NCBI RefSeq assembly: GCF_024138395.1
Contig: NZ_JAMYDU010000011.1
Location: 62,001-126,000, forward strand
Reading direction: 5' to 3'
DNA: 64,000 bases
DNA from: Pseudomonas mandelii
GTDB taxonomy: Bacteria; Pseudomonadota; Gammaproteobacteria; Pseudomonadales; Pseudomonadaceae
Position 1 is the stretch's first letter. Every line of letters begins with the position of its first letter. This document shows positions 47,391-54,730 of the stretch, in pieces. Position numbers and translations under genes: made by a program. Below the pieces are notes generated by a model. The model saw nothing but the letters and a program-made list of their open reading frames with translations, made no database searches and was not told the DNA's origin.

Positions 47391-47500
47391 TGGCCGATTT
47401 CTGCCTGTCGCAACCGGCAGCTATGGGTAGTTCACTGCCAATCATGGTTACGAAACGTGCTGGTCAGATCGAATGCAAACGGGTGGTCAACTGGAGTGCA
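47391..47500 (+). mobile_element. IS-end repeat, right side of a small cassette
   Basis: TGGCCGATTTCTGCCTGTCG at 47391, then TGGTTACGAAACGTGCTGGTC, GATCGAATGCAAACGG and GTGGTCAACTGGAGTGCA. Same layout as 39232-39429, shorter. It faces the copy at 46139-46238. Confidence 0.6.
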
Positions 47501-47523
47501 GTATTCCAATTGGTATTCCAACC
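47501..47523. promoter_or_regulatory. candidate integrase arm-type repeats, right end
   Basis: GTATTCCAATTGGTATTCCA contains two GTATTCC units in the same spacing class as 24214-24236, 50 nt from the proposed attR. Confidence 0.4.
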
Positions 47524-47573
47524 AAAAATCAAATTAGATATCAATGTTATAAATCAACAACTTACCAAACGGA

Positions 47574-47595
47574 TTCAAATTACCCCGGCCCACCA
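47574..47595 (+). mobile_element. attR: degenerate copy of the tmRNA 3' end
   Basis: TTCAAATTACCCCGGCCCACCA matches the ssrA 3' end TTCAAATCCCCCCGGCTCCACCA except for two substitutions and one missing T. It is followed by AA and a terminator hairpin, as expected for sequence that once followed ssrA. Confidence 0.55.
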
Positions 47596-47608
47596 ATCCG
47601 AAAACGAC

Positions 47609-47631
47609 AAAGCCCGCCAAGTGCGGGCTTT
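47609..47631 (+). terminator. displaced ssrA-type terminator
   Basis: AAAGCCCGC-CAAGT-GCGGGCTTT lies 13 nt after attR with no gene upstream on the plus strand. Position and form fit the original ssrA terminator pushed away by the island. Confidence 0.6.
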
Positions 47632-47670
47632 GTTGCATCTGGGGTTTGGTAAATTGTCGGCCACTCCACA

Positions 47671-47698
47671 TCCCCTGTAGGAGCGAGGCTTGCCCGCG
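47671..47698 (+). repeat. single REP sequence
   Basis: CTGTAGGAGCGAGGCTTGCC followed by CGCGAA is the same REP unit as at 58549 and 63963. Here it has no inverted partner. Confidence 0.7.
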
Positions 47699-47729
47699 AA
47701 GAGGCCAACCAGCCCCGCACAAATCGCCC

Positions 47730-48180
47730 GTGGCCAAAGATGCAACCGTCGCCGCGACCGCCCTCGGAAATTCCCTGCGCCAAGCCCTCCTGATCATCGA
47801 CGTGCAGCCCAGCTTCTTCCTCCCCAATGGCTCATCGACGGTGTCCAGAACTCCCTTGCAGGAACAACTCGGCTGACACCCTGCGCCGGACGACGACAGC
47901 CTGATCCAGGCCGACCGTATCTTCATCAAACACGGTTATGCGCCTTCGCCTGAGACCATCGAATATTTGAAAAGCCTGAAGGTGGATCGGGTGTTGGTCT
48001 GCGGCCTTCAGACGGAGACCTGCTGCCTGGCGGCCGGGTTTGCGCTGTTTGATGCGGGATTACAGCCGAAGCCGATTACCGATTTGAAGGTGGGTTCGTC
48101 ACTGGATCGGAGGGGTGGGTTGGAAATAGGCTTTGGCAGCATCACTTCAAGCATACGGTGGAGGTCAGTGAGGTTGTGAT
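47730..48180 (+). pseudogene. isochorismatase-family hydrolase remnant, copy 1
   Basis: The start MAKDATVAATALGNSLRQAL then LLIIDVQPSFF matches the N-terminus of a cysteine hydrolase. The frame is lost after SFF. It resumes with ADRIFIKHGYAPSPETIEYL, VDRVLVCGLQTETCCLAAGF (catalytic-Cys region) and a C-terminus GSSLDRRGG. A frameshift and an internal deletion make it inactive. A second decayed copy lies at 51129. Confidence 0.75.
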
Positions 48181-48336
48181 GGGAACTGCCGTAGAGTGAT
48201 CAGGAGCAGAAAACGATTGGATGATCATGCCGGTACTGAATTAATCGTGGTCTGGCCCCGTTTCTTTTTTTCAGCGCCCCCACCTCAGGGCCGCTTTTAT
48301 TTCAGCCGAAAGTAAGTAGACACTTACTCCTCAGAC

Positions 48337-49485
48337 TCAGATTTTTACCTGCTGCCTAGCAGCTTTTGCGGCCACCAGATCTCTGTACTCTATTACTTCA
48401 CGCACGACTGAATGGATGTGATGATTGGTGTCTATTGCGATCCAATCTGAAGAGCTACCCGAGAATTCTCCTTCACTGCACCGAAGAATCTCCCTATCTC
48501 CCCAGCTAAATTTTTCATCAACCCAGTGACCCGATTTTATCACCAAACGGGCAAGCTCCTGATGCTGCGCACCTTTCAACCCCTCAGTTAAAGGGTATCC
48601 TCGAGCAATGAAAATCTCCCTATCAATTGTATAGCGAATTTTTCCATTCGCGTTCGAAGCACCGCCTGTTTCTTTTGCATTAGGCCCTCGGATACCGTAA
48701 TCACTAAACCCGAGCGAATCTAGCCCCGGCTGCACGATCAAGATCCTCCATGCCTCCATCTCTTTTCTAACAACTAACCCGGTACTATTTTGCGTCTTAA
48801 TCGACTGAGATATGAAAGCAGGGAGGGAGCACCCGGCCAATCTGAATATTTTAAATCCAGCTCTTGACAAAAGATCAATCGCCCTTTCTGATTTAGAAAC
48901 CAAATCAGGCACCGTATGTTTCTCGTTAGATATATCTCCAAAATCAATCATAACCATCACAAGAGCAGGATCAAAATCCAAAGTATCCGCTATATCGGTC
49001 AATCTCTCCAAAACCAACTCTTCCTCGGACAGTTCCTCAACTGTATCGGAGTCCATCACGAGACGTAGAGCAAAATCACACCCACCCGTGACTCCCGCCC
49101 CACGAAGCGCATTAGCGTAGACTGGATCATCCCATCTAACATAATCAACTACCAGATCGGCACTAACACGAAATGAAGCCAATTCATTTCGTAAAAATGG
49201 AAGTACGTGCTCGCCACCCTCGGCTTGAGCGTTAGTTGCCCACTTTGGCATATCTAGCAATATCTTTCGATTTTTCCACACCGTGGAAATTTCCGCTGCT
49301 ACGCCACTCAAATAGGCTTCAATCGGTGGAAATAGCTGACTACTGAGTTTCTCGAGCTTGTCATCATTAATAGGTGATATGTCAAACCAAGGTAGTACAT
49401 GCTCGATAGCGGCGCCCTTTAAATGCATAAGCGCGGAAAGCTCACCAGCTTTAGCCTTTAAAATCGGAACATAAACAGTTTTCAT
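48337..49485 (-). CDS. Beta-protein family protein (T4 beta-like)
   Basis: It has 382 residues beginning MKTVYVPILKAKAGELSALM, a typical start of the Beta_protein family, with LPWFDISP, FALRLVMDSD and VMIDFGDIS strands suggesting a TIM-barrel-like layout. The family, named after phage T4 beta protein, is often encoded next to ImmA/IrrE or XRE genes. It lies 8 nt downstream of the higA-ImmA gene, so the three form an operon. Its job is unknown; it may be an effector or target of the module. Confidence 0.7.
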   Translation of the reverse strand: MKTVYVPILKAKAGELSALMHLKGAAIEHVLPWFDISPINDDKLEKLSSQLFPPIEAYLSGVAAEISTVWKNRKILLDMPKWATNAQAEGGEHVLPFLRNELASFRVSADLVVDYVRWDDPVYANALRGAGVTGGCDFALRLVMDSDTVEELSEEELVLERLTDIADTLDFDPALVMVMIDFGDISNEKHTVPDLVSKSERAIDLLSRAGFKIFRLAGCSLPAFISQSIKTQNSTGLVVRKEMEAWRILIVQPGLDSLGFSDYGIRGPNAKETGGASNANGKIRYTIDREIFIARGYPLTEGLKGAQHQELARLVIKSGHWVDEKFSWGDREILRCSEGEFSGSSSDWIAIDTNHHIHSVVREVIEYRDLVAAKAARQQVKI

Positions 49486-49493
49486 AGCTCACC

Positions 49494-50696
49494 TTAGGAA
49501 TGACAACCGATTAGACTTCTAACTTCTCCGCGCCCGAGCAAATCAGAAAATATCTGGTAGTTTTCTCTTTCTCGCTGAATCCTTCCCGCTATTATGGCGG
49601 GATGTATTTTCAGCTCTCTAGATAGTTTATCTATATTCTCTTTACTTGGATCGAGGTGAGCACCTGAACGTTTCCAGGCGACACGCGGTATACATGCCTC
49701 TCTAGCAAGACGATTAGCTTCAGCCTCCCTCTTATCTTCAGAAGATGCATCCAAATCGTCAAGGAAAGCCTCTTCACTACCAATATGTTTCCATATATGA
49801 GCCACTTCATGTAGCAATGTAAACCAAAAATTATCTAACCGATCATACCTAAGCGTCAATCCGATAATCGGCGCTCCATCCACATCCTTTAAAGCTGCAC
49901 CATCTAGCATAGTGCCTTTCAAATGTGGCTCGATGATTACTGATATACCGTGCTTATTAAGGAACTCAACAGCAAGCAGCGGGCCATTTTCAAACCAACT
50001 GAGTTGTGCAAGCTCTCTCAAAAATGAACTTGACAGCTTGCTCTGATCAAACTCACCTAATACTCCACGATTTTCTCTAGCGCGCTGAATCACCCTTAAA
50101 AGCCATGCATACAAGGAATACTTAGTCGTCGGCGAATACGCATCACCCAATGGAGTCCGCCTGAATGCAGCCTCACCAAACTGCCATCCTATTAACGACA
50201 CAAACTCCCGGAGAGTCTCTTCAGTAGTTTTAGCGGCCTTACCTACAGCTTTATTAATCCAGCCACGCGCAACCATTTCCTTAATTGGAAACCTAGACCA
50301 GTCCACTTCTTCTTTTGATTGTTTCTCATCTGTATGGGTTATCCCAAGCAATGTCTCAGCAGAGATCCCCAACCCAACCGAAAGAGCTTTGATCATAGGA
50401 ACTGTAAGCGGACGCTTACGACCCAAAACCTCCGACACTCTGCTTCTTGTCCCAAAGTAGGGTATTAAGTCAGCCTGCTTGAGATTTCTCTCATGCATCC
50501 TGAACAAAATTGCATCGATCGGATCTGGTGCATCGATAGGGTGTTTTTTTGACTCATAGTCCTCAATCAGGAGAATCAGGACTTCAAGGCGATTACTTTC
50601 TGACGAACCTGGGTTCGGCATCATTGACATCAGCCTGTCGACTTCGGCCAGATAGGACTGGTGCTGTTCCTCTGTTTTTATGACCTTAGTGTCCAT
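49494..50696 (-). CDS. higA: HigA-like antitoxin fused to an ImmA/IrrE metallopeptidase domain
   Basis: It has 400 residues. The N-terminal part (1-125) resembles HigA: PDPIDAILFRMHERNLKQAD, then the helix-turn-helix GTRSRVSEVLGRKRPLTVPM. The C-terminal part is a zinc-dependent ImmA/IrrE domain with HEVAH at 296-300 and a downstream REAEANRLAREACI helix. It should bind HigB, repress the operon and possibly be removed or remove partners by proteolysis. The start at 50696 overlaps the higB stop by 11 nt; MQKKL at 50711 is an alternative. Confidence 0.82.
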   Translation of the reverse strand: MDTKVIKTEEQHQSYLAEVDRLMSMMPNPGSSESNRLEVLILLIEDYESKKHPIDAPDPIDAILFRMHERNLKQADLIPYFGTRSRVSEVLGRKRPLTVPMIKALSVGLGISAETLLGITHTDEKQSKEEVDWSRFPIKEMVARGWINKAVGKAAKTTEETLREFVSLIGWQFGEAAFRRTPLGDAYSPTTKYSLYAWLLRVIQRARENRGVLGEFDQSKLSSSFLRELAQLSWFENGPLLAVEFLNKHGISVIIEPHLKGTMLDGAALKDVDGAPIIGLTLRYDRLDNFWFTLLHEVAHIWKHIGSEEAFLDDLDASSEDKREAEANRLAREACIPRVAWKRSGAHLDPSKENIDKLSRELKIHPAIIAGRIQRERENYQIFSDLLGRGEVRSLIGCHS

Positions 50697-50964
50697 CAAT
50701 TTCTTCTGCACCTAATATCGCGACTATACGAGCGATTTTTTGAGGAAACACTATTCGCACTTCTAACCAACACTTAGCTAAACCCACTTCAAAAATGAAA
50801 ATCCCGGCTGATTTTTCTCTCACCGAAGGAAACTGATCTATCAGATCTGCTTGGTGAGCCCAAATCGCGTGCTCGAGCTCGGCAGTCCATGCGCTGACCC
50901 ATATATCGACCTCTGGGTTACGCCCTTTTAGCCCACCGAGGATGTCCTTACCGACCAAATGCAT
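50686..50964 (-). CDS. higB: HigB-like toxin
   Basis: It has 92 residues, of the RelE/HigB size and kind. The patterns DIWVSAWTAELEHAIW, KSAGIFIFEVGLAKCWLEVR and VRIVFPQKIARIV resemble HigB mRNA interferases, which cut ribosome-bound mRNA. Toxin-first order and an overlap with the antitoxin are typical of higBA. Two palindromes lie directly upstream. Confidence 0.72.
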   Translation of the reverse strand: MHLVGKDILGGLKGRNPEVDIWVSAWTAELEHAIWAHQADLIDQFPSVREKSAGIFIFEVGLAKCWLEVRIVFPQKIARIVAILGAEEIDGH

Positions 50965-50970
50965 AAAAAT

Positions 50971-50986
50971 GTTCCCAATTTGGGAT
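50971..50986. promoter_or_regulatory. operator 1 of the higB operon
   Basis: GTTCCCAATTTGGGATC contains the palindrome TCCCAA/TTGGGA, 7 nt from the higB start codon. Confidence 0.75.
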
Positions 50987-51025
50987 CAATATAAATCCCT
51001 TCCGAGGAGGCGTCAACAGCAAAAA

Positions 51026-51040
51026 TTCCCAAAATGGGAA
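51026..51040. promoter_or_regulatory. operator 2 of the higB operon
   Basis: TTCCCAAAATGGGAA is a palindrome of the same TTCCCA/TGGGAA type about 55 bp from operator 1. Two copies suggest cooperative binding by the HigA helix-turn-helix. Confidence 0.75.
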
Positions 51041-51128
51041 CATCACGAGAACATTCATAGTAGCGTTTTGTTATCACCCCTCACAAGCAGTGACGTCTGC
51101 GGCTTGGAATAGCCTTTGTCAACGGGAA

Positions 51129-51320
51129 TATGGAGATACAAGCCCTCCTGATCATCGGCATGCAGCCAGCGTCGCCACCATCGAACGCCACGACGAATCC
51201 CCCCTTTCCAGAAACAACTCGGCTGGGCAACCGGTCGAGACGACAGCCTGATCCGGGCCAACCGCGTCTTTATCAAACACGGTTATGCGCCTTCGCCGGA
51301 AACCACTGCCTGACAGACTC
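51129..51320 (+). pseudogene. isochorismatase-family hydrolase remnant, copy 2
   Basis: QALLIIGMQP, then after frameshifts LGWATGRDDSLIRANRVFIK, HGYAPSP. The same regions as copy 1 but lacking the catalytic-Cys half. The two copies flank the higBA/Beta-protein module. Confidence 0.7.
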
Positions 51321-51477
51321 ATACTCACCGTCCTAGGAAATTTCCCTCAAAATGTATCGACTCCCATGAACTAGCGGACGCAGCTCATGGAGGATAGCCT
51401 TCAGGTGTCGCTGCAAATCAGCGATTGGGCTTTGACAGGCCGAAAAGTGTAACCTTTCACTCCTCCTGATCAGGCAG

Positions 51478-51642
51478 CATGCTCACGCGCATGCAGTCTT
51501 GTTTATGGCTGCTGTGCGTGGGGCATCTTCGGATGCACCGGGTTCCTACACTACCGGTCTGTCAACCCGCGCACAGTTGCCACCCAATTCTGTTTGACAG
51601 CAGAGGGGTGGTCGCCTCCATAACTAGTGTAGGAGCATCAAC
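51478..51642 (+). ncRNA. structured 5' leader with a closed three-way junction (candidate cis-regulatory RNA)
   Basis: An 11-bp stem pairs CTGTGCGTGGG (51512-51522) with CCCGCGCACAG (51566-51576; one U-G pair). Directly inside it are hairpin GCATC-UUCG-GATGC (51523-51536) and hairpin ACCGG...CCGGT (51537-51558). After the junction, CCACCC (51580-51585) pairs with GGGTGG (51606-51611) around a small CTGT-TTG-ACAG hairpin, ending about 30 nt before the ATG at 51643. Upstream, GCATG/CATGC (51478-51495) makes another hairpin. I know no named RNA with this form. The second gene copy at 53682 lacks this leader. Confidence 0.6.
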
Positions 51643-52017
51643 ATGAAGAAGATCACCCCCAACCCTCCAGAAACCGACACCCCTTCAGAACCCGAAACCC
51701 TCGACCTGACCCAACTCTCCAAAGCCACCCAACGCGCCGTCAGCGCCCGCTTGCGCGACCCGAAACAGCCCGATCCCGTCAGCCATATTTTCACCATCCT
51801 CCCCGGCGTCGACACCCCCACCCTGCTCGGTCACGCCAGTGAAACCCTGGCCTCCATGAACGTCATGACCACCGACCTGGCCGACCAGCTCGAAGGCTCG
51901 CATCGCAACGTGGCATTGGCGATTCAGCAACTGGCCGTGCTGGCCGAGATGTTGATCAATCGAGCGCTGGATAACCTCGATTCGCCCCTGCCTTCGGTCA
52001 CGCCCGTCTGCCACTGA
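51643..52017 (+). CDS. DUF6124-type small protein, copy 1
   Basis: It has 124 residues: a Pro/Thr/Glu-rich N-terminus (MKKITPNPPETDTPSEPETL) then a helical part (LLGHASETLASMNVMTTDLA, LAIQQLAVLAEMLINRALDN). This small family is frequent in Pseudomonas, of unknown function, often in repeated copies. TGTAGGAGC gives a good ribosome site. A close copy without the structured leader lies at 53682. A second small gene follows at 52053, probably in one unit. Confidence 0.75.
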   Translation: MKKITPNPPETDTPSEPETLDLTQLSKATQRAVSARLRDPKQPDPVSHIFTILPGVDTPTLLGHASETLASMNVMTTDLADQLEGSHRNVALAIQQLAVLAEMLINRALDNLDSPLPSVTPVCH

Positions 52018-52052
52018 GTGATCACGCTCGCTGATCGAAAGGAGGTTTTGTC

Positions 52053-52310
52053 ATGGATCGATACATGCCGGTCACCGGCATCGACTGCACCATCGCGTCG
52101 CTGCTGATCGACACCGAAGCGCCGCTGGACGTGCTGCATGAAACGGCTGCCTACCGCATCCGCACCGCGACTCAATTGCTGGAGAGCTTCGCCGCGAACG
52201 AAGGCGTTTACAGTGAACTGGCGCGGGTGTTGGTGACTTCGTTGCGCGATGGCTGCGATTTGCTGGATGTGGTTGGGCGAAGGTTACAGATGCAGGTTTC
52301 GGCATCGTAA
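52053..52310 (+). CDS. small helical protein linked to DUF6124 (DUF3077-like)
   Basis: It has 85 residues and is helical: CTIASLLIDTEAPLDVLHET, LLESFAANEGVYSELARVLV. AAAGGAGG lies before the ATG at 52053. It follows the DUF6124 gene by 35 nt. The C-terminal half is repeated in decayed form at 54060-54177. Function unknown. Confidence 0.65.
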   Translation: MDRYMPVTGIDCTIASLLIDTEAPLDVLHETAAYRIRTATQLLESFAANEGVYSELARVLVTSLRDGCDLLDVVGRRLQMQVSAS

Positions 52311-52350
52311 CGAACCTTACATAGGAAATCGTTGCCGCTACCCCAACACA

Positions 52351-52388
52351 AAAAGGCACCTGACGAGAGTATCGCAGGTGCTTTTTTT
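52351..52388 (+). terminator. intrinsic terminator after the small helical protein gene
   Basis: GCACCTG-ACGAGAGTATCG-CAGGTGC followed by TTTTTTT, 40 nt after the stop. Confidence 0.85.
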
Positions 52389-52878
52389 GGATTTGAGTGG
52401 GTAGAGATGTTCTGAACGCTCGAGCGCCGAAGGTCAGGGAAATGAAACCGCCCAAGAATCGCTGAAACCCCGCCAACCAGCGAGATATCTCACTTAATTT
52501 TTTGCCCGTTTTCACTTAGCGCACAGCCGAATTTAAGATAATGTTTAGCGTATGCTAAGCGTAGACCTTTAATTACGGGCGTTTCCCGGGATTCCTTCAA
52601 GATAATTTTTCGGCCGTTTTGAGATATTTCTCCATATGCCTACGTTTATCCATCACGACCTTGAGCTTCTCAATCCATCCTTCGACTCTGATCTAGTTGA
52701 TGCATCTCCGGCCCGTGAGATGAGCGTAAAAAGCAAGAAAGGATAGCGCTTGTCGGGGTAAATTCTGGATGCTGATCAATGTTTCAGGGCGCTTATTCAG
52801 GCATGATCATCCCCCTCGAAACACCCGCAAGAGTGCATCCTCTGTACTCACGGGGCTGTAGACAAGGACGTGATTACA
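52389..52878. other. gap with an orphan palindrome and a very small frame
   Basis: Holds the palindrome TTAGC-GTAT-GCTAA (52545-52558), an operator-like site, and an open frame of 36 codons at 52636-52746 (MPTFIHHDLELLNPSFDSDL...) with no good ribosome site. I see no other gene. The palindrome resembles antitoxin-type operators but has no matching regulator beside it. Confidence 0.4.
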
Positions 52879-53442
52879 ATGGACAGGGAAATCATCTTAA
52901 TGCGTCATGGCCAGCCGAATCTGGCTGTGATCGACAAGATTTCATCACTCGATATGAAACACTGGATCGAACAATACGACCTCTCCGAAATCATCAACCA
53001 ACTCGCCCCTGAGGCTAGTGTGGAGGTGGCCGCTACCGCCAGAGTGATCGTGTCGAGTACAGCACCTCGGGCGTTGACCTCCGTTCGGGCGCTGGGCCTT
53101 CAGCCCAGCCTTGTAGATGAGATTTTCTGCGAGGCGCAGTTGCCCTACGGGCGATGGAAACGGCCGCGCCTTTCACCTTTTACGTGGGCATTTATCCTTC
53201 GAATCCTGTGGTTGTGCGGTTTCTCGGGGACGGTCGAGTCTGCCCGCAACGCTAGAGTGCGGGCCAATGCGGCAGCTCAACAACTTCAATCTCTTGCCAA
53301 CGAAGGGCCAGTTCTGCTGCTCGGTCATGGATTCATGAATCGAATGATCGCCAAGCGATTGGAAGCTGCCGGATGGACGCGCCATATAAGCAATGGCAAC
53401 CGGTACTGGAGCGCGACAGCCTACCGGATGAATCAGAGTTAA
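52879..53442 (+). CDS. histidine phosphatase family protein
   Basis: It has 187 residues with the phosphohistidine motif LMRHGQP near the N-terminus and the second catalytic His in LLLGHGFMNRMIA. SSTAPRALTS supplies the usual Arg. The start is ATG 52879 with AGGA upstream; GTG 52870 is too close to that site. The substrate is unknown. It stands alone between the two DUF6124-type copies. Confidence 0.8.
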   Translation: MDREIILMRHGQPNLAVIDKISSLDMKHWIEQYDLSEIINQLAPEASVEVAATARVIVSSTAPRALTSVRALGLQPSLVDEIFCEAQLPYGRWKRPRLSPFTWAFILRILWLCGFSGTVESARNARVRANAAAQQLQSLANEGPVLLLGHGFMNRMIAKRLEAAGWTRHISNGNRYWSATAYRMNQS

Positions 53443-53681
53443 GGCATGGCGACAGCCCACAGGCTCTCGCCACGGGTTATGCGGGCTGAATGTAACGAAA
53501 AGAGTTTCTCTGTCAGATTGGAGCCACGTCATCCTGGGAAATTTCCCGCAACCCGTAGCGACTTCCATGAACTGGCGAACAAGGTTTCCGGAAGATAGTC
53601 TTCACGCTTCGCTGCAAACCCTGCGGACGGTTTTGACAAGCCGAAACAGCGTAAGGATCCCTAACCCCCTGGAACGCCCTT

Positions 53682-54050
53682 ATGAAAAAGATCACCCTGA
53701 AATTAATTAAAAATCCGGCCACTTCAGAGCCTGAAACCCTCGACCCAACCCAACCTCCCCAAGCCACCGAACGCGCTGTCAGCCCCCGCCGGCGCAACCT
53801 GAACAGAAACATCTTCAGCGTCCGTCCCGACGTCGATACAACCACCCTGCTCGCTCATGCCTGCGAAACCCTGGCGTCCCTCAACGTCATGACTTTGGAC
53901 TTTGCCAATCGACTCGAAGGCTCGCAGCACAATGTGGCGCTGGCTCTTCATCAGTTGACGGTGTTGACCGAACTTTTGGTCAACCGAGCGCGGGACAACC
54001 TCGATCCGAACGGGTCGGTGGCCGTAGGCGAGCCTCCCGTCTTTCACTGA
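53682..54050 (+). CDS. DUF6124-type small protein, copy 2
   Basis: It has 122 residues, clearly related to copy 1 along its whole length (MKKITLKLIKNPATSEPETL, TLLAHACETLASLNVMTLDF). About 130 nt upstream of each copy are also alike (51332-51460 and 53532-53660), but the structured leader is absent here. Function unknown. Confidence 0.72.
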   Translation: MKKITLKLIKNPATSEPETLDPTQPPQATERAVSPRRRNLNRNIFSVRPDVDTTTLLAHACETLASLNVMTLDFANRLEGSQHNVALALHQLTVLTELLVNRARDNLDPNGSVAVGEPPVFH

Positions 54051-54054
54051 GTGA

Positions 54055-54177
54055 TCGCGCTCGTTGATCGAAGGCGCTTACCGTGAACTTGCGCGGATAT
54101 TGGTGACTTCACTGCGCGATGGCTACGATTTACTGGATGTGGCTGGACGAAGGTTACAGACGCAAATTTTGGCGTAA
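54055..54177 (+). pseudogene. truncated copy of the DUF6124-linked small gene
   Basis: Encodes IEGAYRELARILVTSLRDGY then DLLDVAGRRLQTQILA, matching the C-terminal half of the protein at 52053. The first half is missing: sequence that should precede its ATG runs straight into the middle of the gene, a deletion after duplication. Confidence 0.7.
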
Positions 54178-54186
54178 AAAACAAAA

Positions 54187-54211
54187 TAGGCGACCTCATC
54201 GAGGTCGCCTA
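54187..54211. terminator. bidirectional terminator
   Basis: TAGGCGACCTC-ATC-GAGGTCGCCTA with an A-rich left side and TTTT on the right, between the decayed small gene and the convergent XRE gene. Confidence 0.8.
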
Positions 54212-54214
54212 CTT

Positions 54215-54463
54215 TTAGAACAAATCACCAAGTTCTTCCAAGGTCGGCATGGCTGCCGGAATGACAGCAAATTCGCAATCCAGAGCACCTAACACCCGCG
54301 CATAAGCACTCATGCTCACAGAAAGAGTGCCCTTCTCTACTGCGATGACTTTCTGCCGAGTCAGCCCGGCGAGTTCGGCAAGATTTGCTTGTGTCAGGCC
54401 ACGATTCATACGCCTTTCGCGTATTTGCTTACCTAAGCGGTAGATCAACAAAGAATAATCCAT
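54215..54463 (-). CDS. orphan XRE-family regulator (HipB-like)
   Basis: It has 82 residues. A helix-turn-helix spans about 10-65: GKQIRERRMNRGLTQANLAE, LAGLTRQKVIAVEKGTLSVS. It resembles the HipB antitoxin type, but no hipA lies next to it. A perfect palindrome 20 nt upstream suggests autoregulation. It could be a left-over antitoxin. Confidence 0.8.
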   Translation of the reverse strand: MDYSLLIYRLGKQIRERRMNRGLTQANLAELAGLTRQKVIAVEKGTLSVSMSAYARVLGALDCEFAVIPAAMPTLEELGDLF

Positions 54464-54482
54464 GTTCCGTTACCGTGACATT

Positions 54483-54496
54483 TACATTTAAATGTA
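54483..54496. promoter_or_regulatory. palindrome upstream of the XRE gene
   Basis: TACATTTAAATGTA is a perfect 14-bp palindrome, 20 nt from the XRE ATG. Probable autoregulatory operator. Confidence 0.65.
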
Positions 54497-54630
54497 CCGT
54501 ATACATAACACTAATGCGACGCTGAAATACCGGACACGCCGGAGGGTCGCCCATCCACATGAATTTTTCTTCACCCCACCGCCTCTCTCCAACCTGTACA
54601 TTCCTCTCGCTCTTCAAGAAACTACAGTTT

Positions 54631-54655
54631 GCCCGCCTCCCGCGGGCTTTTTTTT
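54631..54655 (+). terminator. orphan intrinsic terminator
   Basis: GCCCGC-CTCC-CGCGGGC followed by eight T, on the plus strand, with no gene ending upstream. It may end a small RNA transcribed from about 54500. Confidence 0.7.
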
Positions 54656-54730
54656 GCCTGCCGTTTTGTTAGCGATGATCTCAAGTGACCGGCGCCGGGT
54701 CACATGAACCCGCCGCACCCTTGAAGGTGC

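Noticed and set aside
54464..54730. A hipA gene as partner for the HipB-like regulator
   Set aside because: No frame in the gap is long enough and none resembles HipA.
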